Source: Trichopria drosophilae (Eukaryota > Arthropoda > Insecta > Hymenoptera > Diapriidae). Taken from it: 64,000 bases of DNA. Below, one piece after another: positions 47,641 to 60,030 of the stretch (within the stretch, counting starts at the first letter, position 1; each line of letters begins with the position of its first letter). Under the pieces are notes generated by a model. It was not told the origin of the DNA and made no database searches. It saw only the letters and a list, made by a program, of their open reading frames with translations. The position numbers were made by a program, and so were the translations under genes. The stretch lies in NCBI GenBank assembly GCA_030407085.1, contig CM059585.1:11711001-11775000 (forward strand), in the 5' to 3' direction.

Positions 47641-50396
47641 TCTTCTATAAATTATCGACATCCTTGACAGTATGTTAAAAAAATGTCTCTTCCTGTACAA
47701 CGCTGTCTCCCTTTTTGACATTTGGATGTAATGAATATTTCATGGACGCCGCGCCGTGTTTTCTAAGATTAGGGAAATGTTTTATTTCTGGGGAGGGATA
47801 ATGTCAATTTGTATCTAGAAGGTAGGGTAAGGATGACGTATAATCTACTAAAATTTAAGTGGATTATTTAAATTGTTGGCTGTATTATCAGTAATAAAAA
47901 AATGAAAACCAACTACGACAAATCTTCTATTTACTAACGATTTCCGGTTTGATTTTTGATGTTACACTATACACGGCGTGAAAGATGAAATATTGCATCA
48001 ATTTTTGAAATACTTGCAAGTTGCCACGATTCAATTATAATGTTCACGCTTGAACTTCAACGTCACATTGCGCATTGCAAAACCCCAATTTTGTATTTGA
48101 ATTGAAAGCGTATTATCCACTTGCTGATGATAGATGGTAGTTAACGTGTTACCTATTTTTAACGGTTAGCTTCCGCGTATGCAACTTCGTGTCGTACTAG
48201 TAAAATACACGCGATTAAATTATACCTCGTACCTGAAATTCACGTAAGAATTTTTCCAACTTTTAGCTAGTATCAGAAAGTATGAGGAAACGTTATTAAG
48301 AGAGTATGAAATTCTTCGACCTGATAATATTGCACAAATTTTGTTTCGTTTATCTAACTAGAAAATGTTATTTATCTCTTTGAAATTTACTTTTTAATAC
48401 GCGAAAGTACAGACATTTTTGTGAAATATCGAAATTTTAGTATTTTAAGGTGAGATTTCTAGTTTGACATGAATTTTGAATTAGTTAAATGAATCCTTCA
48501 TAAAAAAACAGATACAATACCATTTTCATTTTTTTAATTCCGGAAAGTCGTCTTAGAGTCATCTTAAGATTGACTTATTTATGTACACGAGAGAAAAAAA
48601 ATTAATTAAAATGTGTTTCATTCAAGGCATGGTTTCGCGTCAATTCATGCTCAAATAAATAACAAAACTGTTCGCAAAAAGTCGAATTAAAAAAAATAGT
48701 TCAAAAGATTCATATTCTATTAGAAAATTATTGTTCTGAATTATTTATGTTGACACACATGTCCTATTAGTCGATATATCGACGGGGACTAATTCTCGTC
48801 TTTTGATGAATATTGCAACTAAAATAGGGCCGTATAAAAAAATGTCAAGTTCACCGGACAAATCGTTGGGCGGTTATCGATTGGCCGCCATGCTGTGCAG
48901 CCGGACGGAACGTACCGCGGAGATTCCCACGTGCTACTAAGCTGTCGAAAAAAGAACTCGGATTGCTTTATTAACCTTGCCAAAATAGACGGATGCGCAA
49001 AATGTACATTCGCAAAAAAACTAAAAAAAAAACATAAAAAACCCATTAAATACGTTTCAGAGGATGAATCACCGTAAAACAAGAAAAATAGGGATAAGTC
49101 ACGATAATTTTGGGGAGGGGGGAGGGGTCCTGAATGGACCAATCCAAATCGAGTATAATATATTCACAAGTAGAACAACAGATATGATAAATTCATCGAT
49201 ATTGAACGGATGTAAGTAGATCTCTTTTAAAATTTGCATTGTTTCCATCGGAAAATTAGTAAATACTAACGACTAAACTACAGATCTTTCATCGAAATTC
49301 ACGATATAAAAATGCTCAGAAATTCGAAAAATAACTGCAGTAAATAAGGCTGCAATCGATTATACAAATAGCACCTAATAAAGTAGCGCCTGTCAATTAA
49401 AACTATTTCATTGTCCTGCTAGTAATTTATTGGATCATATAGGTTAGGGCATCGATTACCGATCTTATGAATAGTGGACGTGCATCGTTGACACAGTAAG
49501 GTTTCGAGTGCCATTCACTAAAATTCACCGTCATCATTCACCAAAATCAATATCCCAGAAAAGTCTGGAAAAGTATTTCGTGCCTATTACCGGACATTCC
49601 TTAACAATAGCATTTTTCACCTATTATCGTCCATTGTGACGCCCTTTTTCGGTCTGGGTGCAAAGACATTTAAAAATGATTTCGTCACGGAATTTCTACA
49701 ATCTATTAATTTTTCTATTATGTGCCGGCATTTTTCATAAAAACATCCGGATTTTTTGCCATATGGAGGAATCTTTTTCAGGGACTTTAATGATTCATAA
49801 CTTTTCTAATCAATTTTGAGAATGTATCTTTTCATGAGACATTCGTTTTATTTTTATTTACTGTTTTTATTTTAATTGACCGCGTAATTACATTCTTTGT
49901 ATGGTGTTCGGAAATACTAATTCTATCAATAACTGACTCTCTAATCAGTTATTGGATGATGAAAGTTAAGAAATTGTTTTAATTTACTGGTCGAAATTTG
50001 TTGAAAACAGTGATTATTACTACAATAACAACACATTTTTTTGTAGATGTTTATTTGAATAAAAAGTAACAGATTTTTGTAATTTCACAATTTATTTTTT
50101 TTTTTAATGTTGAATTATTTTTCGTTATTTTGAATTTTCTGTAATAGTTTTATGGTACTTTTGTCATTTTACAACATATAATGAAATTTGTAGAGAGATA
50201 TTTCTTACGAAGAAAATGGTACTGACTTAAATAATTCGTTGAATATATAATCGAATTCCAAAGTGATATTTAACAAAAGCCTATATTAACCATCATATCA
50301 TAACCATCCTTTGTACGAGAAAAAACAAATAAAAATGACCTAAACACGACATTCTCTATTCTCCGACCGGAATCTGTGTTTCGCGAGCTCTCGACA
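47641..50396. other. Mixed stretch with one compact GC-rich island
   Basis: Island at 48838-48945: gggcggttatcgattggccg and ccgcggagattcccacgtgc. The minus-strand frame of 107 codons at 48819-49142 crosses it but becomes Phe/Leu-rich outside, so I do not call it a gene. Elsewhere AT-rich. Confidence 0.35.
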
Positions 50397-50473
50397 AAAT
50401 GGTAGCGCCTCGCGCTGATACGCGCACGAAATGGCGGCGCCTCGCGTCTCGGCCCGTACAAAATGGCGGCGAC
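50397..50473 (+). repeat. 32-bp tandem array of YY1/Pho-like sites
   Basis: ATGG of AAAATGGTAGCGCCTCGCG, AAATGGCGGCGCCTCGCG and AAAATGGCGGCGAC falls at 50399, 50431 and 50463, exactly 32 bp apart. The core AAAATGGCGGC is the YY1/Pleiohomeotic motif. GC is very high. The open frames starting at these ATGs (50399, 50431) look like by-products of the motif. Confidence 0.65.
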
Positions 50474-51020
50474 TGTTATCGGCGATTGCGATCGCGGAAG
50501 TTGGCGGCAGTGCAGCAAATACGCGCTTGGATGATTGCGTACACCAGCCGGTTATTTCTTCTCATCTCGACGATTTGCGTCGCGGTCAAGCGCCGTGTAT
50601 AATGAATCTGATCTGACCCGATTTATATGACATTGACCGCGGACTACACTGCCGGAATCCCCGAACACGGAAACGGGCTGGGTATAATATACCGGCTAGG
50701 AAGGAAGACGATCTTCCTCATACCCAGACACGCATATATACGGTGGGTATGTGTGTGCTACCCGGAGGAGCAGCACGCGGCTGACCTTGCCCGAACCAAG
50801 GGTTACCACGGGGCGGTTCCACCTACACCTGAGCTTCTACGCTACTTTATATATATACAGCTACTATTATATGGATTGCGTGGCGTATCTTTGTGGAAGT
50901 TTGCACGTATATACGAACAGATTGCTGGCATTGCTATGGAGTTGTGCAGCTGGGGGCTCGCGCATGTCCCTGGAGCACAAAAACCACGATCCCGGGTGTC
51001 TTTTTCGACGCAATTTTCTC
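50474..51020 (+). other. CpG-rich island with a 135-codon open frame of doubtful meaning
   Basis: The longest open frame in the window (50627-51034, plus) starts MTLTADYTAGIPEHGNG and ends in a run of unremarkable residues. A second frame (50751-51077) overlaps it. No domain is recognisable and the middle is translated TATATA repeat (YFIYIQLLLYG), so I regard it as chance in GC-rich regulatory DNA. A palindrome GGTATAATATACC lies near 50680. Confidence 0.3.
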
Positions 51021-53749
51021 TCTTTGAGGTTTAAAAAAAAAAGTGAAATATTTTGGTTTGATATCATGCAATGTTGAGTAATTAATAAACGAAAAAATAA
51101 ATTTGATTATTATAAACAAATCTATTGTCATTCTCTTCAGTAGTCTGACATTTGTAAAGATTTTTTTTGTTCGTGTCACAGGATTATTATTTGTTCTAGC
51201 AAACTTTCAATAGTCAGAGTTTAATTTTATATTCTGATTATTCTAATATGAATTCTTGTTTATATTTTATTCTAACGTTCGGATTTAAATTATTTAGAAT
51301 TTTATAGGATTAATTATTTGTTTTGAGATTAATGAAGGAAACTGATGAAATTAATCACAGTGCGCAATTATCTGAAAGATTTAATAATAAATAATAAAAA
51401 CAGTTGGACTAACTGTTGTTAACTACTGCCAGTAATAGTAAATACTTTTAATTAATTAGTTTATGCTTTGAAAATGTGAAATGATATTACGTAAATAATA
51501 GTTAATTTATATAGTTTACGTTTCAGTTTGGTAAATATTTTCTTTATGTAAGGTTAATAAAAACGATAATTAATTACTTACTTTAATCTGTTTACGTTAA
51601 TTTAGACGTTTATTATTTATTACTTACATGATTTATATCGCTTTCTTTTTAAAACTAATTATTATTATTTATGACTTATTTCAGAAATAGCTGTACGTTT
51701 ATTTTATAATTAACACCTTTAATTTCTAATTTAATATAACGTAAATAACTGTTTTTATTTATGTTGTCATTTTAAAAAAGATTTTTTTCTTTCGTAATCG
51801 TATAATTTTTTTTTTTACTTAATATACATTTAATTATTTATTTGCTAAATGACGAACAATATTTTTTTAATACTGTCGCTTTTTTATTTATAAAATATTA
51901 TTAAATTTTTATTTTTAAATATATTAAACAAAAAATCTTGAAAAAACCTTTTCAAATTAATCATTTAAATATTTTACACTATTGATTTACTAGGAAATCA
52001 TAAAATTGTTTATAAAATAGGAAAATTATATAGAAATTTTTAAAAATCCTTAAAGAAATCAGATTTTTTATTTAATTTTCTAATTAATGAAACTTGTCAC
52101 TTTTTTATTTTATATATTTTAATAGGATTTCTATCAAATTTACCTGAAAAAAAATTCTTAAAGTGGTATTAGATCCAGAATTTTTGTTGCAAAAATTAAT
52201 GAGAACCTAACCTTTCAAGTGTCGCAGCACCCACGCACATCACGGGCGATTTAACAGAATGATCGAGAATAGCCCCTGTGGAGGTGCAGGTGCATTTCTG
52301 CATGCATGTACTTGTGTTTCAGGCTGTTGCGGTAATATGCGTATGTTTTATTAAATTGCGACCGGAGTGCGTTTACGTGCCCAACCGCTGAGTGCCGGTA
52401 TCGGGTTACATGCACTTACTTGCACGATGCGGATATACCAAAACATAATTATTTACCGCAAACGATTAATATCGTAATCAATTAATAAAATGATCATCAT
52501 TTTTCTGATTAATCGCTTACAACATGAAACTTTGAAAAATGTTTAATTAAATCTTCTATAAAACCTGTCATTACTGCCATAAATGCTATGCAGATTTAAA
52601 TTTCAAATTAGCAAGACGATTAAATTGTAAAAAATGTATTTAAATATTAAAATTAGTAATATCAATGGAAAATACAGTTTAGTACTTAATAAAACCATAA
52701 TTAAAGTTTAATAAATCAACAAAAAACATTGTAAATACTAAAATTGTATTTTCTTTATTTTAGAAAATTATCATATTTTGATCATTTTTTTAAAGATTTC
52801 TATAATAGTAGATTTTATATTAATAAATAAATTATTAAATCTATAATAACTTTCATAAAAATTAAAAAATAAAATAATTTAATCTATTAATTTTGGACAA
52901 CAATGATTATTTAAACATCTGTAATCTTTGTGTTAATTATTAATAAAAATGTTATATAAATAGTCGCACTAAAGTTTTAATTCCAATAAAAAATTACATT
53001 AAGGAATGAAAATAACAAATTTTTTTAGAATTAAATCTTAGTCGTATTTATTTTAATATAAATGATCTTATTCATTTATTACACAATAATTCGAATAAAA
53101 AAATAATATATGAGACTATAAAAAATTATATATTTAATAATAAAAAGATACATCGAGGAATTTATTGTTAAAAACCAAATAGAAATAAAAAAAAAATATT
53201 TCATATTTTTCAAAATATAAACCTAAAAATAAATGTTGAAAATTAACAAAAAATATTTTTGGAACCCTTTAGCAAGAAGTTTTAAATTAAAAGTAAATAA
53301 TTTTAAAATACCCATTTTCCTTATTACTTTCATTTCATATTAGTCTTGAACTATATACATCAAAAGCACCAGGAAACAATGACACGTTTAAAACCCAAAT
53401 AAACTGTTACGAAAATTCACAAAATCTGACAAATTGCTGTTAGATAATAAAGGAGAATAATTTACGAGCGTATTTCCACTGCATGAAATGAAAATAGACC
53501 GTTACTAATTCGACTAAACTCATAAAACATATGTCCCCAACTAGTGAACATTTCCTACAGTGTCAAAATGATTCTAACCCCTCATCGATTGAGTCTGTAT
53601 TTCATTCTTTTATTCTATTAAATATGTACACATCGATATTTATTTTGTCTTCTTTTTTTCAATTTTTTTCTGATTGTTTTCCTGTATTACTTTTGTTTGT
53701 TTTCTTACTTCTGATATAACTGTCTCAATTACTTTTGGTGATCAACATA
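51021..53749. other. Extremely AT-rich stretch with one GC-rich island
   Basis: Nothing gene-like. An island at 52205-52440 (tcgcagcacccacgcacatc, tgcaggtgcatttctgcatg, gccggtatcgggttacatgc) contrasts sharply with the A/T-rich sides and has no open frame, so it may be a conserved regulatory element. Confidence 0.4.
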
Positions 53750-54010
53750 CAGTAGAGTCCGGTATATTTATCCTCTCGGTTCCTCATCTCCCCTCCCGTC
53801 TCGTTATATTTACCAACAGAAGGGGGCACCGTTTCTCCCACTCTCCTCAGTTACATTATGTCCGTGACGTCACTGCAGACCCGTTCCTGAGGCCCCAACC
53901 CGCAAAGTGGGGGAAAAAGAGAGCGGAAAAAGTAAATATACCTAAACGGAACCGGGAAAATATGGTGGGAAGTAAATATTGCGAGACGCAATTATACCGG
54001 GACTCTACTG
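53750..54010. mobile_element. Pogo/Tigger-type MITE, copy 2
   Basis: 261 bp, ends CAGTAGAGTCCGGTATATTT and, inverted, CAGTAGAGTCCCGGTATA. A TA on each side (53748-53749, 54011-54012) forms the target duplication. The inside matches copy 1 (ccgtctcgttatatttacca, cccgcaaagtgggggaaaaa, attgcgagacgcaattatac). The ends agree better here than in copy 1, so it may be younger. The 115-codon frame at 53674 is translated element. Confidence 0.88.
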
Positions 54011-54029
54011 TATGTGGATGATAAAAAAG

Positions 54030-56560
54030 TGTCGCCATTTTGAATTTCAAAATTGTTATCATATTTATTTCTCTTTTTTTTTAATTTCTGAAACAATTGT
54101 TAGAAATCTATTTGACATTCCACGTTTTATGGTTAAAAAAAACAAGGAAATTGCCATTTTGAATTTAAAAATGTTCTTATTAGAATTATAAAGAATTAAT
54201 CATTGGTAACTTTCATCATTGGACACTTTTTAAATTAACAACGTAAAATACTAAATTTATGAAAATAATCATTGCAATAGATTCTCCATTTTGTATTTAC
54301 AAAATTTTCTATCCACAATTTACATCGGAATTGTAAATAATATTAAGAATAAAATTATATTTTTACTATATAGTCAGTTACAAGAAATTCCAACCTATTA
54401 TACTTGTATTTCCTATTATATTAAAAAAAAAAGAAAATACTAATGATCACAACAAAGTTAGCCGCCATGTTTTATTTTAAGATAATTTGTACCAAATCCA
54501 TCTAATTCCTTTCTACATTTCTTGGAGAATTCACTCTCAAAGGATGAATATTCACTTTTCCACTAAATTGGCTTAATTTGCACGCCATAAAAAGTGACAT
54601 TTTAATTTTTCTATTTCAAAATTTTTTTTAATTACACACCTAACATAACCTAAAAATCTGCCACCCAGTTCGTACGAAATCCGGAAATGTTATATAAAAA
54701 AGGCAATAAATCTCAAAAAAAAAAAAAATTACGAACCAAAAGCAAAAAAAACAAAGATGGCCGATTCGGAGTGTACACTTGGTGCATCCAACTGTATCTT
54801 AAATCCGGGAGCTCGTGCTCCAGTTATTAAGTAATAGATCTATCCCCCGGTTAAGGGCCGGTCGGCCCCGATGAGCTTGATAAATGTGACATCGTTAATA
54901 TGTTGCAGCCGAGGCGAAATGAGCCATCGGCTAATTTTATGCGTAGGATGATGCGTAGAGATGCAGACTTTTATTTTCCTTCGGGGTCCCTTTCGCTTTC
55001 TATCCCTCGTCAGAACTTTTCTTCCGACGCTTTGTCGCGCCTCCGGTACACGTCGGTGACTCGTGACGCATAAGATGCCATCGGTTGTATTTATAATTTA
55101 CTACGGAGCTTCCCACTTGTTGTCTGGCGACTGACGAGATTTTTTATTGCCAGTGAGTCAAGTTAATTATTACAAAAATTACGACTTTTTTCTGTTGTGG
55201 CGTCCGCTTATGACGGTTCTCAAAATTAACAGAGGAAATTTACATTTCGAATGACGCCTTGAAACTCGTTTCTTCTTCGGCCATTTTGTACCATAAAATA
55301 TTAGCACATTGTCATTCATCCGCCATTTTTATTTCGGAAGTTGCCATTCTGAATTTAATAACAAACTAGACAACATCATTAACAAAACCAAAGAAATGTC
55401 GATAATGTCTACGAATATCTACGAGAATAACTACGCCATTTTGAATTTCGTTATTTATTATTAAAACTAGTACGTAATTATACATAAATGAACCATCGAC
55501 AATGGAAATCATATCACTATAAAGTACCATACATTTCCATTAATTCATATTGTAAACGCCATTTTAAAATTCAAAATTTTTCGATATATAATTTAACTTC
55601 ATCTATCTGAACTGAAACAAACTTGATGAGTAAATTTACCATACTTAAAATTAAAATCCACTGGGATTCGGCCATTTTTCTTAAGAAATGGCACGCCATT
55701 TTGAAATTCAAATTTTCTATTCGAAATACAATTTAACTTCCGGTGTATTAACTACAAGTATACATATACAAAAGAATTTAATGGAACAAAGAATTCGCCA
55801 TTTTTAAATTCAATACATTTCGTTGGCCATTTTATTTTAGAAATTCTTATTTTCGATTCTAATTTCTTACTAATGCCTCAACAACATTTGACGTAAACTC
55901 TGAAAACACGATGTGTTATATTTGGACGATGTAAATGAAGAATAGACATGTTCGCCATTTTTAAATTCAACATTTGTTATTAAAAGTATCATCCGTCATT
56001 ATACATCGAAAATTCACAGTAAAGATGTGTCAACATAAATGTTCCGTTATTTCTATTGGTTATAATGATATTCACGATGCGCCATTTTGAAAGATAAAAT
56101 ATAAGATTCGTCCGCCATTTTAATTTTAAAATTATTATTTCTATGACAAATTCCTTGCCAATTTCGTAACATAATTTCATGTAAATCTTTGAAATTAACA
56201 GAATGTATTATAGACCATCTAACTAAACAAGAACTTTGACGAATTCGCCATTTTTAATTTCGAATTTATCATCGCTGTACTATTTGGTTTCTCCGAAAAA
56301 AGACCAGAAAAATGGCAAGGTTTACTTCTTATAAGAAAGTTTCCGATACTGTTGTTGATTTGAACGATAGTCCACATGCGCCATTTTGAATTCCAGAATT
56401 TTTATTCAACGACTAAATAATATTGTAACTTGCGTATAAATTAAACAATAAAACATCTGAAAGGAACCTACTAAAATAAATCAAATTCGCCATCTTTTAT
56501 TTTGAATTTGGGACAGGAAATCAGTTTCCAAAATGGATCACATTTCGAAAATCTCAATAA
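54030..56560. repeat. Large field of the GCCATTTTGAA repeat
   Basis: At least 14 starts of (C/G)GCCATTTT(T/G)AA type lie in 55270-56500, the main ones at 55434, 55556, 55687, 55794, 55950, 56080, 56243, 56380 and 56486: spacing 106-156 bp, mean near 130, with extra copies between. All are in the same orientation. Between them are A/T-rich fillers, many with acgatg, aacatcatc or cttcatctat words. It is the same unit as the 8718 array, more decayed. The island at 54770-55150 interrupts it. Confidence 0.6.
54770..55150. promoter_or_regulatory. Candidate conserved enhancer with Hox/Exd-Hth-like motif
   Basis: GC-richer island inside AT-rich repeat DNA: gggagctcgtgctccagtta, ggttaagggccggtcggccc, then TTGATAAATGTGACATCG. 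That last word combines a TGATNNAT Hox/Exd site with a TGACA Hth half-site. Then gccgaggcgaaatgagccat and ggctaattttatgcg with homeodomain TAAT cores. No open frame. The style resembles deeply conserved non-coding elements, but this is an impression from composition and motifs. Confidence 0.35.
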
Positions 56561-59500
56561 TAATCGAAAATATTGTTTCGGAAGTAGAATGATACACCCG
56601 AGTACTTGGTTAACTCGAGTCTAGTGACGTCAGCTCCGAAAATAAGGAACCTTATGAAAAGGAAACACCTCAGCCAATTTGCTTGATGGGCTGACTTTAA
56701 TGGGTTTAATTTGATCCGAGGACAAAAAGACGTCTAATTTACCGAGGTTCGACACATTTATTTTCACCATCAATCATCTTGTCGTCGGTTCTTTTTTTTT
56801 TTATTTTGACAAAATAATAAATATGTAATCCGAGAGAAAAATATTCCCTATGAAAGGCAAAGATTGATTTTTCTTTTAATGGAACATAATACGATCCCAC
56901 GTGTGAATGCGTTGCGTGCGCAATCCTTGTAAAGTTGCGTGCAAAGTTTCAATAAAAGTAACTAGCTCGTATCTACAACTTTTATTCAGGGAAACGTAGG
57001 CTCGCTATTTAATTTATAACCAACTTCAGCTGCCGGATATTTACATCGTTATATAATTCACGACGTACCTTGAGGATTCAAGAATTCGAAATGTCGATTA
57101 ATTCAATGAAAGATATTTTATTAGCCTTTTCCAGGTTTTTTATTTTTGAGAGACCTAATGAACGAATCGTGAGATTTACCAAAAATTTGGAATCATTTCT
57201 TGATCTTTTAGTAAATTATTTAGTAAATTTTCACTCTAAGTGACAGTTAAATCCAACCAACTCTGACTGGATTGAATATTCACTTTTTTTAAGAGCGATT
57301 GCATCAGTCTAAGACAATGAAAAATTTAATTAAGATATTATTTTCTTTTTTTTTCTTTATAGCTTTTTTGAATTCGTTATATTAGAGAAAATATGAATTT
57401 CATATAATAATTCACACCGACAAAAAATAAATAAATGTTAGACACAATATTGAGTACCACATATATATAATAAGATATACAGTGTCAAAACATTATGTCT
57501 TGTTTTATATACAAAATAGAATACGTTTCTATAACGAGAGCAAAATAGAACCGCGAGAGCCGAAAGCGCTCCTAGCGGCGCGGCGGCTAAGCATTGAAAA
57601 TTTTGTTATGTAATCTTTTTCGTGTATATTTTTTATGCTTATGGTAGCAAATTAATGTTTCTTATTCAAGGAAAATTATTGTAAAATATAACAAATCTTA
57701 CAAATAAAATAATACAGGTTTTTGTTGTTTTACAAATTCTTTTTCAAATATTCATTAAATAACTTTATAACTTTAGTTTGGTCTACTTTATCTTTATCGA
57801 ATAATTGAATTATGAATTATGCACAACAAAGTAATTTTGAAAATAGAACTTTTAAAACAATGGGATCATCAGGACATTCAAAGAGTGTTAACACTTTTGT
57901 AAAAACATTTTCTATTTTTTAAATCCTTTGCTTTAGATTGCACTTTTTGCATGACTAAGATTCCTGATGTAAAAATTGTTCAATGCAATAAAAAATCCAG
58001 AAAATTCTCAAATACTTAAAACTCTTCATAAATTTCCATCAATTATTCATTCTGATACTTTATTTTAATTTACTTTCGATAGAATTTACAAAGAAAATAA
58101 ATTAAAATAAAGCATCAGAGTTCTTAATTGATTGGAAATTTTACAAGGAATCCAAAGTTGGGTTCAGATTTCGTCTCGTCGAATCATTGAAAAAATTGAA
58201 TTTTCATGCTATTTTAAAAAAATATAGTAAAAAGCTAAAAAACCAGATCACTTATATAATAATTTCAAAGTATGTACTTTCAACAATCTTTCCTGAAAAT
58301 TTGAGTAAAATTAAAATAAGTATTTTTAAGTTATGAATTTTTAATAAAAAAGTCGTTAAAAATGGAACAATAATACTCTCAATTGCTAAAAAAATTGAAT
58401 TTAAAATGAATAAATTAAAATTAATGAATAAAAAATACGACAAATATTGAAATTGCGTCATTGCCGAAACTCAACAAGTTTTTGTCTTTTCACTTCATAT
58501 TTGCCTATTCTAAAAATGCAAAATACATAATCCCAATAATGATATGTCACTTGCAAAGTGTACAAATTGTCTTTGGACACTTTCGACCTTGCTTCTAGTG
58601 CAAAGTAGTAATTTCGTAACGAGACATTGTTATAGAAATGACTGACAGTCTCCTTACGAATTATGCACTCCCTTTTTTTGCACCTATAAGCTCGTTTCGA
58701 GTGTTTTCTCCTTAATTATACAGATTATTGCAAAGCCACGTATAGTCTATACCTACGTGATGGCATCGTCGCTTTGAGTCAAGGTCTTGCAAATTTTGTA
58801 CCCGGAAAACGAATGTCCTTCGAATAAAAGTTGTGAAAAGTCACGACTATTCCTTTCTTAAGACGATAATCTTCTTTTTAATGAATTTCAGAGTTATTCG
58901 CTTGAACAATTGTACAATTAAGTATTGTAAATAACAAAATTTAAATAAATAAAAAAATTCTTTATAATTTTAGTAAATGAAGTAATTAACTTCAGTCGAC
59001 AATTGACACTGAAGTTGTCAGGAAATCTATAAATGAAACGTTGACACTTAACAGTCACTATAATCTTTCATAATTGCTTCTAAGCATCATAAAAACACGA
59101 ATAAAAAAATAACCTGCAATAAATCACCCTCCTAATAAATCATCCTACCTTGTCAGGTAAGCTTCTAGGAGACGTCGGTTCTCCTCACCTGTTGCTAAAA
59201 AACGCCGTGAAAAACACATGAACAGCTGTCAAAGCACGTCATCCTTATTAAATTTTCAAATTCCAAATTTGTAGAAAAGCATCGGGTCGTTGAATATTGG
59301 ACGAATCAGCTGGGCGAGCATATGCATTTTTCATCCGTTCTCGTCGGCTGTTTTTTTTTTGCCGTTTCATTATTTATTTCCAATGAGAAAACAAAAAGGA
59401 CTTTGTCCTTACTGCACGTGTCTCAAGGTCACCAAAATTCCCACACGAATTTTGCAACGTGCATTGCATCCCCCGCGATGAGTCACTCGTGCACTAAATA

Positions 59501-59796
59501 GAGACGATCCGTTGTTTGAGCCTTGAATAGCTTCAATTGCGCTCCATTCATGGATACGCGGGCGTGGGCTTGCAAAAATTAAATCCGACGATCGGAAATC
59601 GAAATAAGCTTTTTTTAAGAAAGAACTGCGCTTTAAGGTAATAAAGTGTCCACATCTTTCATGCGTAGAAAAAAAATTGTTCAGAAAGAATTTTTTAAAC
59701 GAAACATTTCTACAGTATTTTGACATTATAATCCATGTTTGAAATAAAAAGATGAATTTTTGTCCACGACTGAATATCTTTTCTACATGAAAATAG
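56561..59796. other. AT-rich stretch with scattered regulatory-looking patches
   Basis: 56580-57080 and 58540-58870 are GC-richer. The second has ttcgaccttgc and gagtcaaggtcttg, and 59420 has tctcaaggtcacc, a TCAAGGTCA monomer site of the Ftz-F1/ERR type. 57523-57595 joins a GCAAAATA-family fragment to a GC-rich cctagcggcgcggcgg. The minus-strand 130-codon frame at 59409-59801 is not gene-like. No exon seen. Confidence 0.4.
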
Positions 59797-60030
59797 TACA
59801 TTTTGCCACTAGGAAGTAAAATAGGTGTTTGCCGACGAGTACGATTATGGCGCCCAAGCGAAGCAACATACTATTTACGATACATTTACTCATTAGAAAG
59901 AAAATGTGTTATTTTGATCCCTCGGGAGAAAATGTGTTATTTTGATCCCTCGGAAGGGAAAGTGCTATTTTACCCCGCGATATAGGGAGCAAAATAGCAC
60001 TTTTGGGCCCAGAGTGTGAGAACATATTTT
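59797..60030. repeat. GCAAAATA-family MITE copy
   Basis: Starts gtacattttgccactaggaa, carries tgccgacgagtacgattatg, gcccaagcgaagcaacata, and two near-identical gtgttattttgatccctcgg segments, then gagcaaaatagcacttttgg and ends cagagtgtgagaacat. It matches the 25574 element in order. Confidence 0.65.

Noticed and set aside
48819..49142. 107-codon minus-strand ORF as a gene
   Set aside because: Low-complexity Phe/Leu run across A/T-rich DNA, no splice or start context, no family resemblance.
50627..51034. Longest ORF in the window (135 codons, plus) as a gene
   Set aside because: No recognisable domain, its middle is translated TATATA repeat, a second frame overlaps it, and it lies in a GC-rich island where long frames arise more easily.
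53674..54021. 115-codon plus-strand ORF as a gene
   Set aside because: Translated pogo-type MITE; the same sequence in the 28.5-kb copy is not kept open.
54645..54662. Interstitial telomere block at cacctaacataacctaa
   Set aside because: The CCTAA units are interrupted and too few to distinguish from AT-rich background.
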